Assembly (NCBI GenBank): GCA_035571835.1
Contig: DATNBU010000044.1
Span: forward strand, 1-64,000
DNA length: 64,000 bases
DNA from: Candidatus Limnocylindrales bacterium
GTDB lineage: Bacteria; Desulfobacterota; Binatia; UBA1149; CAITLU01
Reading direction: 5' to 3'
Positions 18,005 through 26,544 of this stretch are shown in pieces; position 1 is the stretch's first letter, and each line of letters opens with the position of its first letter. The position numbers were made by a program, and so were the translations under genes. A model generated the notes under the pieces. That model was not told the DNA's origin. It saw only the letters and a list, made by a program, of their open reading frames with translations, and searched no databases.

Positions 18005-19438
18005 CTAAGCGCGCCCGAGCGCCGTCACGAGCCGCTCGGCTGCAGCCTCCCCCGACCGCACACAATCCGGAATGCCGACGCCACGGTAAGCCGCACCGGC
18101 GAGCGCGAGCGTTGCAAAGCGCCCCGCCTCTTCTTCGATGCGTGCAACGCGCTCCAGATGCCCGACGTTGTACTGCGGCATCGAGCGCGGCCAGCGCGTG
18201 ACGAGCGTTTCGGTCGGCCGCGCATGAATGCCGACGAGGTCGGCCAGATCGCGATCGACTCCGGCAAGGATGCGGTCGTCGGGCATGTCGTAGACTTCGG
18301 GGAACAGTGCGCCGCCGACGAAGGCGCGCAGCAGAACGCTGCCGGCCGGAGCGCGCCCCGGATATTTGACGCTGCTGAACGTGCACGCGAGCAGCGTGCG
18401 CTTTTCACTTGCCGGGACCACGAACCCGAAACCGTTCAGCGGATGCGTGATCGCATCGCGCCGGTAGACGAGATTGACGGTCGCCGACGACGCGTACTCG
18501 ATCAGGTTGAGCGAGCGGGCAAGCTCCGGCGCCACGCCTTCGAGCATGCGCGATGTCGCGTAGGCCGGCGCGGCAATGCAGACGGCGTCGGCCGGGATCA
18601 CGTCGTCGAGCGTGAAGACATTCCAGCGGTCGCCTTCGCGTTCGATGCGCTCGACCGCGACGCCGTTCCGGATCGCGCCGTCCGGCAGCAGCTCGCGCAG
18701 CCGCTCGGGCAGAACCGACAGTCCGCGATCGAGCGAAATGAACAGCGAGTAACGCGGCCCTGCCGCACTGCCTTCGGCTGCATCGTCGCCGCCTCGCGCC
18801 GCGCGGCGCCGCGATTCGATGAGTCCGAGGATCAGGCTGCGGTGCTTGCGCTCCATCTCGACGAATCGAGGCATCGTGGCGCGCAGGCTCAGCTTCTCGG
18901 GATCGGCGGTATAGACGCCGCCGACCATCGGCTGCGCGGCGCGCTCGAGCGCCTCGCTGCCGAGCCGCCGCCGCACGAACGACGCGAGGCTCTCGTCCGC
19001 CGCATCGCTGCGGCGCGGAAGCACGAGGTCGGCCGCCATGCGCAGCTTTCCCGCCCACGAGAACAAACCTGTCGCCGCAAAAGGTGACAGTCGCGACGGC
19101 GCCATCATGTAGAAGCCTTCCGGGATCGGATGCAGCTTCTTGCCGAGCGCGACGAAGCTCTGGCGCGACTCGTTCCTGGTTCCGACGATGCGCGGCCCGA
19201 GACCGATCTCTTCGCACAGCGCACGCGCCCACGGTTTCTCGGTGATGATCGAATCGGGGCCGAGCTCCATGACGCAGCCGCCGCGATTGACGGATTCGAT
19301 CACTCCGCCGATGCGCGCCGAGCTTTCGAGCACAATGATTTCCGCATCGAGCTTGCGCTCGGCGGCAAGCCGGTGGGCGCGGTACGCCGCTGACAGGCCG
19401 GCGATGCCGGCTCCGACGATGACGATTCTTTTTGTCAC
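18005..19438 (-). CDS. hemY: Protoporphyrinogen oxidase (HemY/HemG-type, FAD-dependent)
   Basis: A 477-residue flavoprotein with an N-terminal FAD-binding fingerprint (IVIVGAGIAGLSAAYRA near 4-20), the second GGVIESVNRGG block, ELGPDSIITEKPWA, PEGFYMMAPS, MVGGVYTADPEKLSL and a C-terminal GAAYRGVGIPDCVRSGEAAA block. This order is diagnostic of the FAD-dependent protoporphyrinogen or coproporphyrinogen oxidase family. The product may be protoporphyrin IX or coproporphyrin III; sequence inspection alone does not decide this, although Gram-negative context favours protoporphyrin. It starts with GTG 42 bases after the hemDE fusion gene, so the two form one operon for consecutive haem steps. Confidence 0.93.
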   Translation of the reverse strand: MTKRIVIVGAGIAGLSAAYRAHRLAAERKLDAEIIVLESSARIGGVIESVNRGGCVMELGPDSIITEKPWARALCEEIGLGPRIVGTRNESRQSFVALGKKLHPIPEGFYMMAPSRLSPFAATGLFSWAGKLRMAADLVLPRRSDAADESLASFVRRRLGSEALERAAQPMVGGVYTADPEKLSLRATMPRFVEMERKHRSLILGLIESRRRAARGGDDAAEGSAAGPRYSLFISLDRGLSVLPERLRELLPDGAIRNGVAVERIEREGDRWNVFTLDDVIPADAVCIAAPAYATSRMLEGVAPELARSLNLIEYASSATVNLVYRRDAITHPLNGFGFVVPASEKRTLLACTFSSVKYPGRAPAGSVLLRAFVGGALFPEVYDMPDDRILAGVDRDLADLVGIHARPTETLVTRWPRSMPQYNVGHLERVARIEEEAGRFATLALAGAAYRGVGIPDCVRSGEAAAERLVTALGRA

Positions 19439-19480
19439 CGGCCGGCTCGGCTCGTTCGTGAGTTGCTGGATCCGGACAAC

Positions 19481-21484
19481 TCAGGCCTTCCCGGAAAGCT
19501 CGTGCACGGCCTCGACGAGTGCGATCACGTGATCGACGGGCGTCCCGGGGAGAATGCCGTGTCCGAGATTGAAGATATGACCAGGGCGGTCGCCGACCTC
19601 TTCGAGCACGCGCGCGGTTTCGCGCCGGATCACAGCCGGATCGGCGAACAGGAGCACGGGGTCGAGGTTTCCCTGCACGGCAATGCCCGGAAAACGCTCG
19701 AACACCGGGCCGATCGCGACGCGATGATCGACGCCGATCACCGAGCAGCCGCTTTCGACCTGCATGTCGAGGAGCGTCGCCGTATCGGTCCCGAACTGGA
19801 TCAGCGGCACGTCTTTCGGAAGCAGCGAAGTCAGCGTCTTCATGTGCGGCAGGACGTACGTGCGGAAATCCGATGGCGCAAGGCAGCCGACCCAGCTGTC
19901 GAAAAGCTGCACGGCCTGCACGCCGGCGGCGATCTGGCCGTTCAGATAGGCCGCAACCGCGCGTACGAGCTTGTCCATCATCGCATCCCACGCGCCTTTG
20001 TCTTCGTAGAAGAAGCGCTTGGTCTGGATGTAGTTGCGCGAGCCGCCGCCTTCGATCACGTACGACGCGAGCGTGAATGGCGCGCCGCTGAAGCCGATCA
20101 GTGGAATGCCCGGCGCGAGCTCGGCGCGCGTCCGGCGGACCGCGTCCATTACGAACGACAGCGATTCGAGCGGATCGATCTCGCGCAGCCGGTCGACGTC
20201 CTGCGGGCCGCGAACGAGCGCGGAAAGGCTCGGACCGTCGCCATGCACGTACTCGAGTCCAAGGCCCATCGGCTCGAGAATGAGCAGGATGTCCGAGAAC
20301 AGGATCGCGGCGTCGGCACCGATGCGTTGCTGTGCCTCGACGGCGACGCGCGCCGCAAGCTCCGGTGTCTTGCACAGCTCGAGGAACGGCGCACGGGCGC
20401 GTACCTCGCGATACTCCTGCATGTAGCGGCCGGCCTGTCGCATGAGCCATACCGGCGTGTATGGAACAGCCTCGCGCCGGCATGCGCGCAGGAACACGCT
20501 GTCCTGAAGCGCATCGGCGAGTGCCGGCACTTCGGTTGCTGCTCGCGGCTGCTGCGTGATCGTTGCGGTTGCGTGGCTGCGACGTGCCGCTCGCATCCTG
20601 TCGCGGCGCGCGATGACGAGCGCGGGCGCCAGGTCGGCGCCTTCCCTGATGAGCGTGCCGAGCTTCGGATGCGACGGCTCGAAGTCGACGGCGAACCCCT
20701 GCTCGCGTAGCGTCTCCGTGCACAGCGGGCCGACCGAACCGACGACCACCTCGCTGACTGCGTCGCGGAAGCGATCTTCGAGACCAAGCCCGCGAACCAC
20801 TTCGAGAAGATTGTAGACCTGGTTCGAGCTCGTAAAGAGCAGCACGTCCACGGTGCGTGCGAGAACCTGCCGGATCGCATCTTCGAGCGGACGGCGGTCG
20901 TCGGGCAGCTCCCAGCGATACACGGGAACTTGCGTGACGAGAGCTCCGCGGCGCTCGAGCTCACCGGCCAGATCGTCGTTGGCGACACCGTACTGCTGGA
21001 TCGCGATTCTCGCACCGCGAAGCTCGATCGACTCGTCGGCTTCGTCGAGCGCCAGCAGCAGCTCACGCCAGGTGTTCGGCTCCGGGACCGTGATCGTGAT
21101 CGCTATGCCGAGCTCGCGCAGTGCCTGGACCGGCTTCGGTCCGCGTGCAACGACCGTCGTTCTCGCGAGCGCCTCGACCAGCCGCGGAAGCTCGAAACGG
21201 GTCTTCCACACCGAGAACAGCGTCCGCGTTCCGACGCCCGTCAGGAACAGCACGATGTCGATGCGCCCGTCGAGCAGGTCGCCGGCAAATGTGAACGCGG
21301 CCTCGTTCGACTCGAGCGGGACTTCCTTCATGGATGGCGCCGAAATCGCGACGCCGCCGGCCCGCTGGATCAGCCTTGCGGTGTCGGCCGCCATGCGGCT
21401 CTCGAACGACACGACGCGCAGCCCGCCGTAGCCGCGGCCCGATCGCGCGATGGAGTTGTCTTCTTCGGCTTCGGTTTGCGTCAT
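19481..21484 (-). CDS. hemDE: HemD-HemE fusion: uroporphyrinogen-III synthase joined to uroporphyrinogen decarboxylase
   Basis: A single uninterrupted frame of 667 residues. Residues about 20-295 are a HemD-type bilobal synthase: GLRVVSFESR at the start, IDIVLFLTGVGTRTLF, VVARGPKPVQALRELG, VDVLLFTSSNQVYNLLEV and VGSVGPLCTETLREQG. After a linker of about 30 residues, 325-667 are uroporphyrinogen decarboxylase with the signature PVWLMRQAGRYMQEYRE at 344-360, FSDILLILEPMGLGLEY, LIGFSGAPFTLASYVIEGGGS and FNLGHGILPGTP. The two activities catalyse consecutive steps (hydroxymethylbilane to uroporphyrinogen III to coproporphyrinogen III). The ATG at 21484 was chosen as the first methionine before the HemD similarity. 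protoporphyrinogen oxidase follows immediately. Confidence 0.9.
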   Translation of the reverse strand: MTQTEAEEDNSIARSGRGYGGLRVVSFESRMAADTARLIQRAGGVAISAPSMKEVPLESNEAAFTFAGDLLDGRIDIVLFLTGVGTRTLFSVWKTRFELPRLVEALARTTVVARGPKPVQALRELGIAITITVPEPNTWRELLLALDEADESIELRGARIAIQQYGVANDDLAGELERRGALVTQVPVYRWELPDDRRPLEDAIRQVLARTVDVLLFTSSNQVYNLLEVVRGLGLEDRFRDAVSEVVVGSVGPLCTETLREQGFAVDFEPSHPKLGTLIREGADLAPALVIARRDRMRAARRSHATATITQQPRAATEVPALADALQDSVFLRACRREAVPYTPVWLMRQAGRYMQEYREVRARAPFLELCKTPELAARVAVEAQQRIGADAAILFSDILLILEPMGLGLEYVHGDGPSLSALVRGPQDVDRLREIDPLESLSFVMDAVRRTRAELAPGIPLIGFSGAPFTLASYVIEGGGSRNYIQTKRFFYEDKGAWDAMMDKLVRAVAAYLNGQIAAGVQAVQLFDSWVGCLAPSDFRTYVLPHMKTLTSLLPKDVPLIQFGTDTATLLDMQVESGCSVIGVDHRVAIGPVFERFPGIAVQGNLDPVLLFADPAVIRRETARVLEEVGDRPGHIFNLGHGILPGTPVDHVIALVEAVHELSGKA

Positions 21485-21841
21485 CGGGTCGGTGATTCTC
21501 TGTGGTTGACGCGACGCGCCGCCAACGTCCATTCGGCTTGCGGGCACACCCTCGCCCGCGCACTGGCCTGAATGTTTCAAGATCGGTCCGGGACGGCAAC
21601 CGTGGTGCGCTGCCCCGAATTCGATATTGACCGCGCCTTTGCGGAGTGCGTTACTTCGGCCGCGCACCATGCGCGGGAGGCCTGCGAATCCCGCCGCGGT
21701 TTTGCGCCGGGAAGGCTTGCGGATTCCGGTTTGAGCCGCCGCGAGCCGGTAGGGAAGAAACCCGTGCCGATCAGGCCCGTACTGGTCAGGCACGCTGATC
21801 GGACTGCTGATCGAGCAGCCGATCAAGAAGGAGAAACGCCG
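21485..21841. other. 357-bp divergent promoter region between hemDE and the CBS-domain gene
   Basis: No protein-like open frame is visible. It must carry promoters in both directions. The part at about 21768-21832 holds several copies of the hexamer TGATCG or its close variants in both orientations (for example GACTGCTGATCGAGCAGC, which can fold), just before the AAGGAG ribosome-binding site of the CBS gene. These could be operator half-sites; this is only suggestive. Confidence 0.4.
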
Positions 21842-22282
21842 ATGCAAGTCCGCGACATCCGCAAGAGCACTCCCGCCCAGCTTCAGACGATCTCACCCGA
21901 CCAGAAAGTCAGTGAGGCCGTCGAGCTCCTCTGCAAATTCAACATCGGCGCCCTTCCGGTTCTCGACCTCGAAGGTTCCCTGGTCGGCATCATTTCGGAG
22001 CGCGACGTCCTCAGGGAGTGCTGCAAGGAAGATCCCAGGACAGCGCTCCAGCAGAAAGTCCGCGACGTGATGACCCGCGAAGTCATCATCAGTGTCCCGG
22101 ACGACACGCTCGATTACGTGATGCGCGTGATGACCGAGCGCCGCGTCCGCCACCTGCCGATTATCGAGAATCGAAGCCTGGTGGCCATCGTCTCGATCGG
22201 CGACGTCGTCAAGGCCCAGTACGAAGAGAAAGAAACCGAGATCCGTTTCCTGCGCGACTACATGCAGGGCGCGCTGGCCTGA
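21842..22282 (+). CDS. CBS-domain pair protein
   Basis: A 146-residue protein made of two CBS motifs. The first contains LQTISPDQKVSEAVELLC and IGALPVLDLEGSLVGIISER; the second contains VRDVMTREVIISVPDDTLDY, RVRHLPIIENRSLVAIVSIG and a trailing amphipathic helix. Such stand-alone CBS pairs bind adenine nucleotides (AMP, ATP, SAM) and act as energy sensors or regulate partner proteins. AAGGAG lies eight bases before the ATG. It is divergent from hemDE; nothing in the context reveals a partner. Confidence 0.92.
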   Translation: MQVRDIRKSTPAQLQTISPDQKVSEAVELLCKFNIGALPVLDLEGSLVGIISERDVLRECCKEDPRTALQQKVRDVMTREVIISVPDDTLDYVMRVMTERRVRHLPIIENRSLVAIVSIGDVVKAQYEEKETEIRFLRDYMQGALA

Positions 22283-22360
22283 TGGCGCGGTAAAGGCGCC
22301 CGTCCAGATGGCGCGCCGCCAGCGGCGCCCGTCGAGATAGCGCGCCGCTGGCGTCCGACA
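22281..22360 (+). repeat. Three imperfect tandem copies of a 25-29 bp GC-rich unit
   Basis: Units begin at 22281, 22307 and 22336 and share the core GATGGCGCG...GGCGCCCGTC. The middle unit can fold on itself (GGCGC / GCGCC). They start at the stop codon of the CBS gene and lie before the YyaL-like gene. There is no T-run, so this is not a clear terminator; it may be local slippage expansion. Confidence 0.65.
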
Positions 22361-22417
22361 GGCGTCCCTCTGCGCTCGCGGCCTCGCGGCGCGTGGCATA
22401 GACGTGCCGGCAACGGC

Positions 22418-24226
22418 ATGTCTGTTCGCACACTGATCGCTGCCGCCATTGTTCTAGCCGGTTGCCACCTCGATCCCGCTTCCGCGCCGCCGCGCCGGTG
22501 CGAGACCGGCCGTCCGCTCGCGGGGGCCGCAGCCTTTCCCGACGAGATCGCACGCAGAATTCAGGACACCCGCGTTCCCGCCGAGGCGCACGCGTCGAAG
22601 TCCGCGCGCTGCAATCGCCTCGTGCTCGAGCCGTCTCCGTTTGCGCTGCGACATTCCGTCGATCCGGTCGACTGGCGTGCCTGGTCGCCGGAAGTCCTCG
22701 CCGAGGCCGAACAGCACAAACGCCCACTTCTCGTGCTGTCGGGGTCTTCTGCGGCGGACGTGCCCGCGTCGTTTCTGGGGCGCAAAGGCCGGCGGCGCCG
22801 CGTGGCGCATCAGATCAATTCGCAGGTCATTCCTGTGCTCGTCGATCGCGACGAGCGGCCGGATGTCGACGCGTACCTGATGCAGGCAACCGAGGTCCTG
22901 ACGGGCGGCGGAGGCTGGCCCGCGGTGGTTTTCCTCGAGCCGCACGGTGGCCCGTTCGCCGCATATTCGTGGGGTGCAGCCGGCGCCGGCGAAAAGGATT
23001 TCGCAACCGTCGTCGAGCAGACGCTTCGCCACATCACGCTCGCCGGTACGCCGGCCGAACGCGCCGATGCGACGTTCGAGAAGATGCAGAAGCGCGTCGC
23101 GATCGATTCATCGGGCCCGCTGCCGGACGCGGCCGGCGTCGCGGCGTCGCTCACCGGCTATCTTGCAGCGTCGTACGACGCTGCAGCCGGCACGTTCGGG
23201 CCGCCGCCGCTGTTTCCGCGCGCGCCGGCGCTGTCGTTCCTTCTGCATGTCGAAGGCGAGCGCGAGCGGCCGCTCGCGCGCCAGATGGCGTTTTCGGTGC
23301 TCGAAAAGCTCGGCGCGAGCGCGCTCGAGGATCCGGCCGGAGGATTCTTCCGATATGCGCGCGGCGCAGGCTGGCACGAGCCGGCCGAAGGCAAGCCGCT
23401 TGCCGATAATGCGGCGCTCGCGTCGGCATTTCTCGAAGCTGCCGAGATCGGCAATCGCCAGGATCTTCGCGAGGACGCGCGCAGGATCGTCGACTTCCTG
23501 ATGACCGATCTGCGCCTTGCGGACGGTGCGTTTGCCGTGTCGATTACCCGCACGGCGCCGGCAGCGGCGGAAAGAAATGATGCCGTGCTCGCCGATGCCA
23601 ACGCGCTGGCGATCTCGGCGCTGATACGGGCTGCGCGCGTGCTCGGCGAGCCTCGCTATGCAGACGCTGCAAAGGCTGCGGCCGCATTTGTCGACACGCA
23701 TCTTCGCAGCGGCGACCGCATCCGCCACTGCGTGTACCGCGACGGCCGGGCGTGCGGGTCGAGCGACGGTTATCTGTCCGATCACGCGCTCGTCGCACTG
23801 GCCTACCTCGATCTCGATGCGGCCTTTGGCAACGACTGGCTCGCCCGCGCGCGCACGATCGCTGACGCATTGCCCGCGCGTTTCGAGCACGCATCGAGCG
23901 GCGGATTCTTCCAGACCGCTTCCGACGGCGAGCTGCTGCCGCTCCGATGGAAACCGGTTCTCGATACCAATGTACCGTCGGGGAACGGGGCTGCGGCGCT
24001 TCTGTACGAAAGGCTCGCCGCACGCACCGGAGAGCAGCGCTACGGCGAGATCTGCCGGCGCACGCTCGCGGCGTTCTCGAACGTGCTCGCGCTGCGTCCG
24101 CTCGCCGCACCGTCACTCGTCACCGCGCTCGGAGAGTGGAGCCGGATCTATCCCCGGGCACCGGGTGCCGCCGATGCCGCGAGCGTGCCGCCGCAGCTCG
24201 AACCGGCGCCGGCCGTGCATCCGTAG
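22418..24226 (+). CDS. YyaL/DUF255-like lipoprotein (thioredoxin-like plus six-hairpin glycosidase-like), degenerate active site
   Basis: A 602-residue protein with a lipoprotein signal (LIAAAIVLAGC). The order of parts follows YyaL/SSP411: LRHSVDPVDWRAWSPEVLAEA and RPLLVLSGSS begin the thioredoxin-like domain, GGGGWPAVVFLEPHGGPFAA is its cis-Pro part, and from about 240 an alpha-barrel follows (DPAGGFFRYARGAGW, LADNAALASAFLEAA, DGYLSDHALVALAYL, SGNGAAALLYERLA). Canonical members have a Cys-x-x-Cys motif (CHWCH) where this one reads SSAADVPASF, so the redox site is absent, and it is shorter than the usual 650-700. Its 3' end overlaps the convergent radical SAM gene by 79 bases. Confidence 0.75.
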   Translation: MSVRTLIAAAIVLAGCHLDPASAPPRRCETGRPLAGAAAFPDEIARRIQDTRVPAEAHASKSARCNRLVLEPSPFALRHSVDPVDWRAWSPEVLAEAEQHKRPLLVLSGSSAADVPASFLGRKGRRRRVAHQINSQVIPVLVDRDERPDVDAYLMQATEVLTGGGGWPAVVFLEPHGGPFAAYSWGAAGAGEKDFATVVEQTLRHITLAGTPAERADATFEKMQKRVAIDSSGPLPDAAGVAASLTGYLAASYDAAAGTFGPPPLFPRAPALSFLLHVEGERERPLARQMAFSVLEKLGASALEDPAGGFFRYARGAGWHEPAEGKPLADNAALASAFLEAAEIGNRQDLREDARRIVDFLMTDLRLADGAFAVSITRTAPAAAERNDAVLADANALAISALIRAARVLGEPRYADAAKAAAAFVDTHLRSGDRIRHCVYRDGRACGSSDGYLSDHALVALAYLDLDAAFGNDWLARARTIADALPARFEHASSGGFFQTASDGELLPLRWKPVLDTNVPSGNGAAALLYERLAARTGEQRYGEICRRTLAAFSNVLALRPLAAPSLVTALGEWSRIYPRAPGAADAASVPPQLEPAPAVHP

Positions 24227-25146
24227 CAGTGCCGTGCGGTCTGGATCGCCGAGCGGTTGAGCTCGGCGAACGAATCGATCGTCCACAGCGTCTGGCGCGC
24301 GCCGCGATGCTCGAGGGCAATCTCCTCCATCTGGTGGAAATCGCAGTCATGGAGCGCGCCGTCCCACGCCACGCTGACGAGGCTGCGGCACATCAGCGAA
24401 GGAACCGTTTCCGCATTGAAGTGCGATACCAGCAGGCTCATGTACCGCTCGTCGTCGCCGCTGCGCGCAAGCATCTCGGCGAAACGCTTGATCGGAAGAT
24501 TCGTGATCGTGAGCAGGCGGTCGAAGCTGATGCCGAACAGCCGGTCGAGCTCTTCGCGATACTTCGCTTCGAGCTCGCGCTCCGAAGGAGGAAGAAACGC
24601 GCCGACCGGATTGTAGACGAGGTCGAGCGACAGCCGGCCCCCGAGGCCGTAGCCGATGCTGTTCAGCAGCCGCAGCGCCTGGATGCTCTTGTCGAAGACG
24701 CCTTTGCCGCGCTGGCGATCGACGTTCCCGGCGGTGTAGCACGGCAACGAGCACACGAGCGCAACGTCGTTGTCGTGGTAGAGCGCCGGCAGGTGGCCCA
24801 TGCCGGGCTCGAACAGCACGGTCAGGTTGCAGCGCACGATCACGCGCTTTCCATGCGAACGTGCGGCTGTGACGAGCTGCGGGAAGTGTGGATTGAGCTC
24901 GGGGGCTCCTCCGGTGATGTCGACCGTGGTCACTTGCGGTGAACCGGCGAGCAGATCGGCAACTCGCGACGCGGTCGCGGCGCTCATGATTTCCGTGCGT
25001 TTCGGACCGGCATCGACGTGGCAGTGATGGCAGGCCTGGTTGCAGAGCTTGCCGACGTTGATCTGCACGGTCTCGACCACGTCGCGCACGAGCGGCCATT
25101 GCGCATGTTCGTGCAGCGTCTGCTCGAATGTCGGCTGAGCGGTCAC
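24148..25146 (-). CDS. arsS: Arsenosugar biosynthesis radical SAM protein ArsS-like
   Basis: A 332-residue radical SAM enzyme with the cluster motif CNQACHHCHVDAGP near 35-48, then DITGGAPELNPHFPQL, VRCNLTVLFEPGM, VALVCSLPCY, LDLVYNPVGAFLPP, and the C-terminal Cys-rich part HCYGCTAGAGSSCGG. This is the layout of the ArsS/'radical SAM Cys-rich' family, whose studied members make arsenosugars from dimethylarsenate. No arsM methyltransferase or ars operon regulator lies nearby, so the substrate is less certain. It starts with GTG overlapping the stop of the upstream secreted-protein gene (GTGA). It ends inside the convergent YyaL-like gene. Confidence 0.88.
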   Translation of the reverse strand: MTAQPTFEQTLHEHAQWPLVRDVVETVQINVGKLCNQACHHCHVDAGPKRTEIMSAATASRVADLLAGSPQVTTVDITGGAPELNPHFPQLVTAARSHGKRVIVRCNLTVLFEPGMGHLPALYHDNDVALVCSLPCYTAGNVDRQRGKGVFDKSIQALRLLNSIGYGLGGRLSLDLVYNPVGAFLPPSERELEAKYREELDRLFGISFDRLLTITNLPIKRFAEMLARSGDDERYMSLLVSHFNAETVPSLMCRSLVSVAWDGALHDCDFHQMEEIALEHRGARQTLWTIDSFAELNRSAIQTARHCYGCTAGAGSSCGGTLAASAAPGARG

Positions 25147-25703
25147 TTCTTCTCCAGATGAACTTCGCTTACGCGCACGCGCTGCGACGTAAAGCGCGGG
25201 ACTTCGTCGTGGAAGAAGACCATCCGATAGCTGTCGACGCCGCCGGCCGGAATCGCCTTGACCTCCTGGGGATGGGTGTGACCCTCTTCGTCGGGCCGCA
25301 TCTGTTCGGCGCTGCGGTTGAAGCCTTCGACCGAGTTGACCACGTTGCCCTTGTCGTCGAGCAGCTCATAGCGCAGCACGATGTACTGTACCGGCGCATC
25401 CCCCTTGTTGCGGAGCTCTCCGCGCATCACGAAAACGCTTCCTTCGCCGAACGGCGAGGCCGGCGTCGAGCCCATGAACAACTCGGACAGGTTATCCCAC
25501 GAAGAGGCCGTGCTTGTGATCTCGATGCGGTTGATTGCCTGCACCTCCGTTGCAGGCTCGGGAGGCTTCGTCGTTTCGCCCGCTGTCGCGACATGCGGTG
25601 TCACGATTGCAAATGTGACAACTACCGCGAGTGACACAGTGCGCCGCGAGCGAAGGATTCGCGCCGGCCAGACGTCGAAGCGTTCCCTGGAACGATCAGC
25701 CAT
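25143..25703 (-). CDS. Secreted protein of unknown function coupled to arsS
   Basis: A 186-residue protein with a signal peptide (TVSLAVVVTFAIVTPHVATAG) and a mature beta-rich domain: GSVFVMRGELRNKGDAPVQY, IVLRYELLDDKGNVVNSVEG and a C-terminal FTSQRVRVSEVHLEKK. The pattern of a 'relationship to neighbours' strand, then LRYELLDDKGNVV, resembles FxLYD-like or DUF3426-like sandwich domains that mediate binding outside the cytoplasm. The ATG at 25703 follows GAGGAGTTTCC. It overlaps the radical SAM gene by four bases, so the two are co-translated. No enzymatic motif is seen. Confidence 0.65.
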   Translation of the reverse strand: MADRSRERFDVWPARILRSRRTVSLAVVVTFAIVTPHVATAGETTKPPEPATEVQAINRIEITSTASSWDNLSELFMGSTPASPFGEGSVFVMRGELRNKGDAPVQYIVLRYELLDDKGNVVNSVEGFNRSAEQMRPDEEGHTHPQEVKAIPAGGVDSYRMVFFHDEVPRFTSQRVRVSEVHLEKK

Positions 25704-25881
25704 GATGGAAACTCCTCCTGCGGCTCCTGCAACCACCTCTATCGGTGTGCTGAACGGGGGTTCAGGCCCTGCTCAGCCGCGATCCTCGACAAAAAGACTC
25801 GACGCCAGCACGCCACGATGCGCCTGCGATGACAAGGTGCATTGGAAAGCCGGTTGTCTTGCTCTCATACGGGTGCCATGA

Positions 25882-26544
25882 ATGCTGGCGTCAGGGGGTA
25901 AAAGCTTGGCTGAGCCTTCCATCGCATCAATAGAGGAGAGCGTTGCATCGTCTCGCGCGTCCACGCGATCCCGCATCGCCGTGGCGCTCGTCAGCCTGGC
26001 GGTGATCATCGCAGTTGGTGTGGCTGCGGCCAGGGCAGGTTCGTGCCGCGTCCTCGTTGCGCTCGGTTCGGTCGATTTCGAGCCGTCACCGGCCGGTCTT
26101 TCGGCGCGCGTCTCGGGCAACTGGGAGTTCGACAACATCATTCAGGTCGTCAGCGGCCTGTCGTACAACGTGGTGCTCGTGCGCGAAGATCATTTCGTAC
26201 GGCTCCATTATCCCGAGGGTTCGTTTTCCGGAATCGTTCCCGGCCTCGGCTCGCGAATCGATGCGGGCATCGACGGCAACGACATCATCTCGATTGAAGC
26301 CGCCGGCGTGAACGAGCCGGCTGCACGCTTCGTCAGTCTCGAGGCGCAGCGCCTCAAGGTCTCGAGCCCGGTTCCCGAAGGCGATGGCCCGATCAGTGTG
26401 ATCGCGTACATCGTTCTCGACGGCGATTACGTTACTCCGATCATCAGCAACACGATCACCCGACCTCTCGAGCCGGTGGCCGTCCCGGTTCCCGACGAAG
26501 GCGATCCGGCCGATCCGACGCCCACTACGCTTCCGCCGCAATGA
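25882..26544 (+). CDS. Membrane-anchored or secreted protein of unknown function with Thr/Pro tail
   Basis: A 220-residue protein with one N-terminal hydrophobic segment (IAVALVSLAVIIAVGVAAARA) preceded by a 30-residue charged stretch, so it is exported or anchored. The mature part is predicted beta-rich (YNVVLVREDHFVRLHYPEG, DISIEAAG-like residues, PISVIAYIVLDGDY). It ends in a Pro/Thr tail (DPTPTTLPPQ), a style shared with other exported proteins of this window. A C-terminal ATGA overlap joins it to the next gene. Function unknown; the start could be further in. Confidence 0.65.
   Translation: MLASGGKSLAEPSIASIEESVASSRASTRSRIAVALVSLAVIIAVGVAAARAGSCRVLVALGSVDFEPSPAGLSARVSGNWEFDNIIQVVSGLSYNVVLVREDHFVRLHYPEGSFSGIVPGLGSRIDAGIDGNDIISIEAAGVNEPAARFVSLEAQRLKVSSPVPEGDGPISVIAYIVLDGDYVTPIISNTITRPLEPVAVPVPDEGDPADPTPTTLPPQ

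Noticed and set aside
22281-22360. Possible small CRISPR array
   Set aside because: Only three imperfect units directly abutting each other, without spacers.
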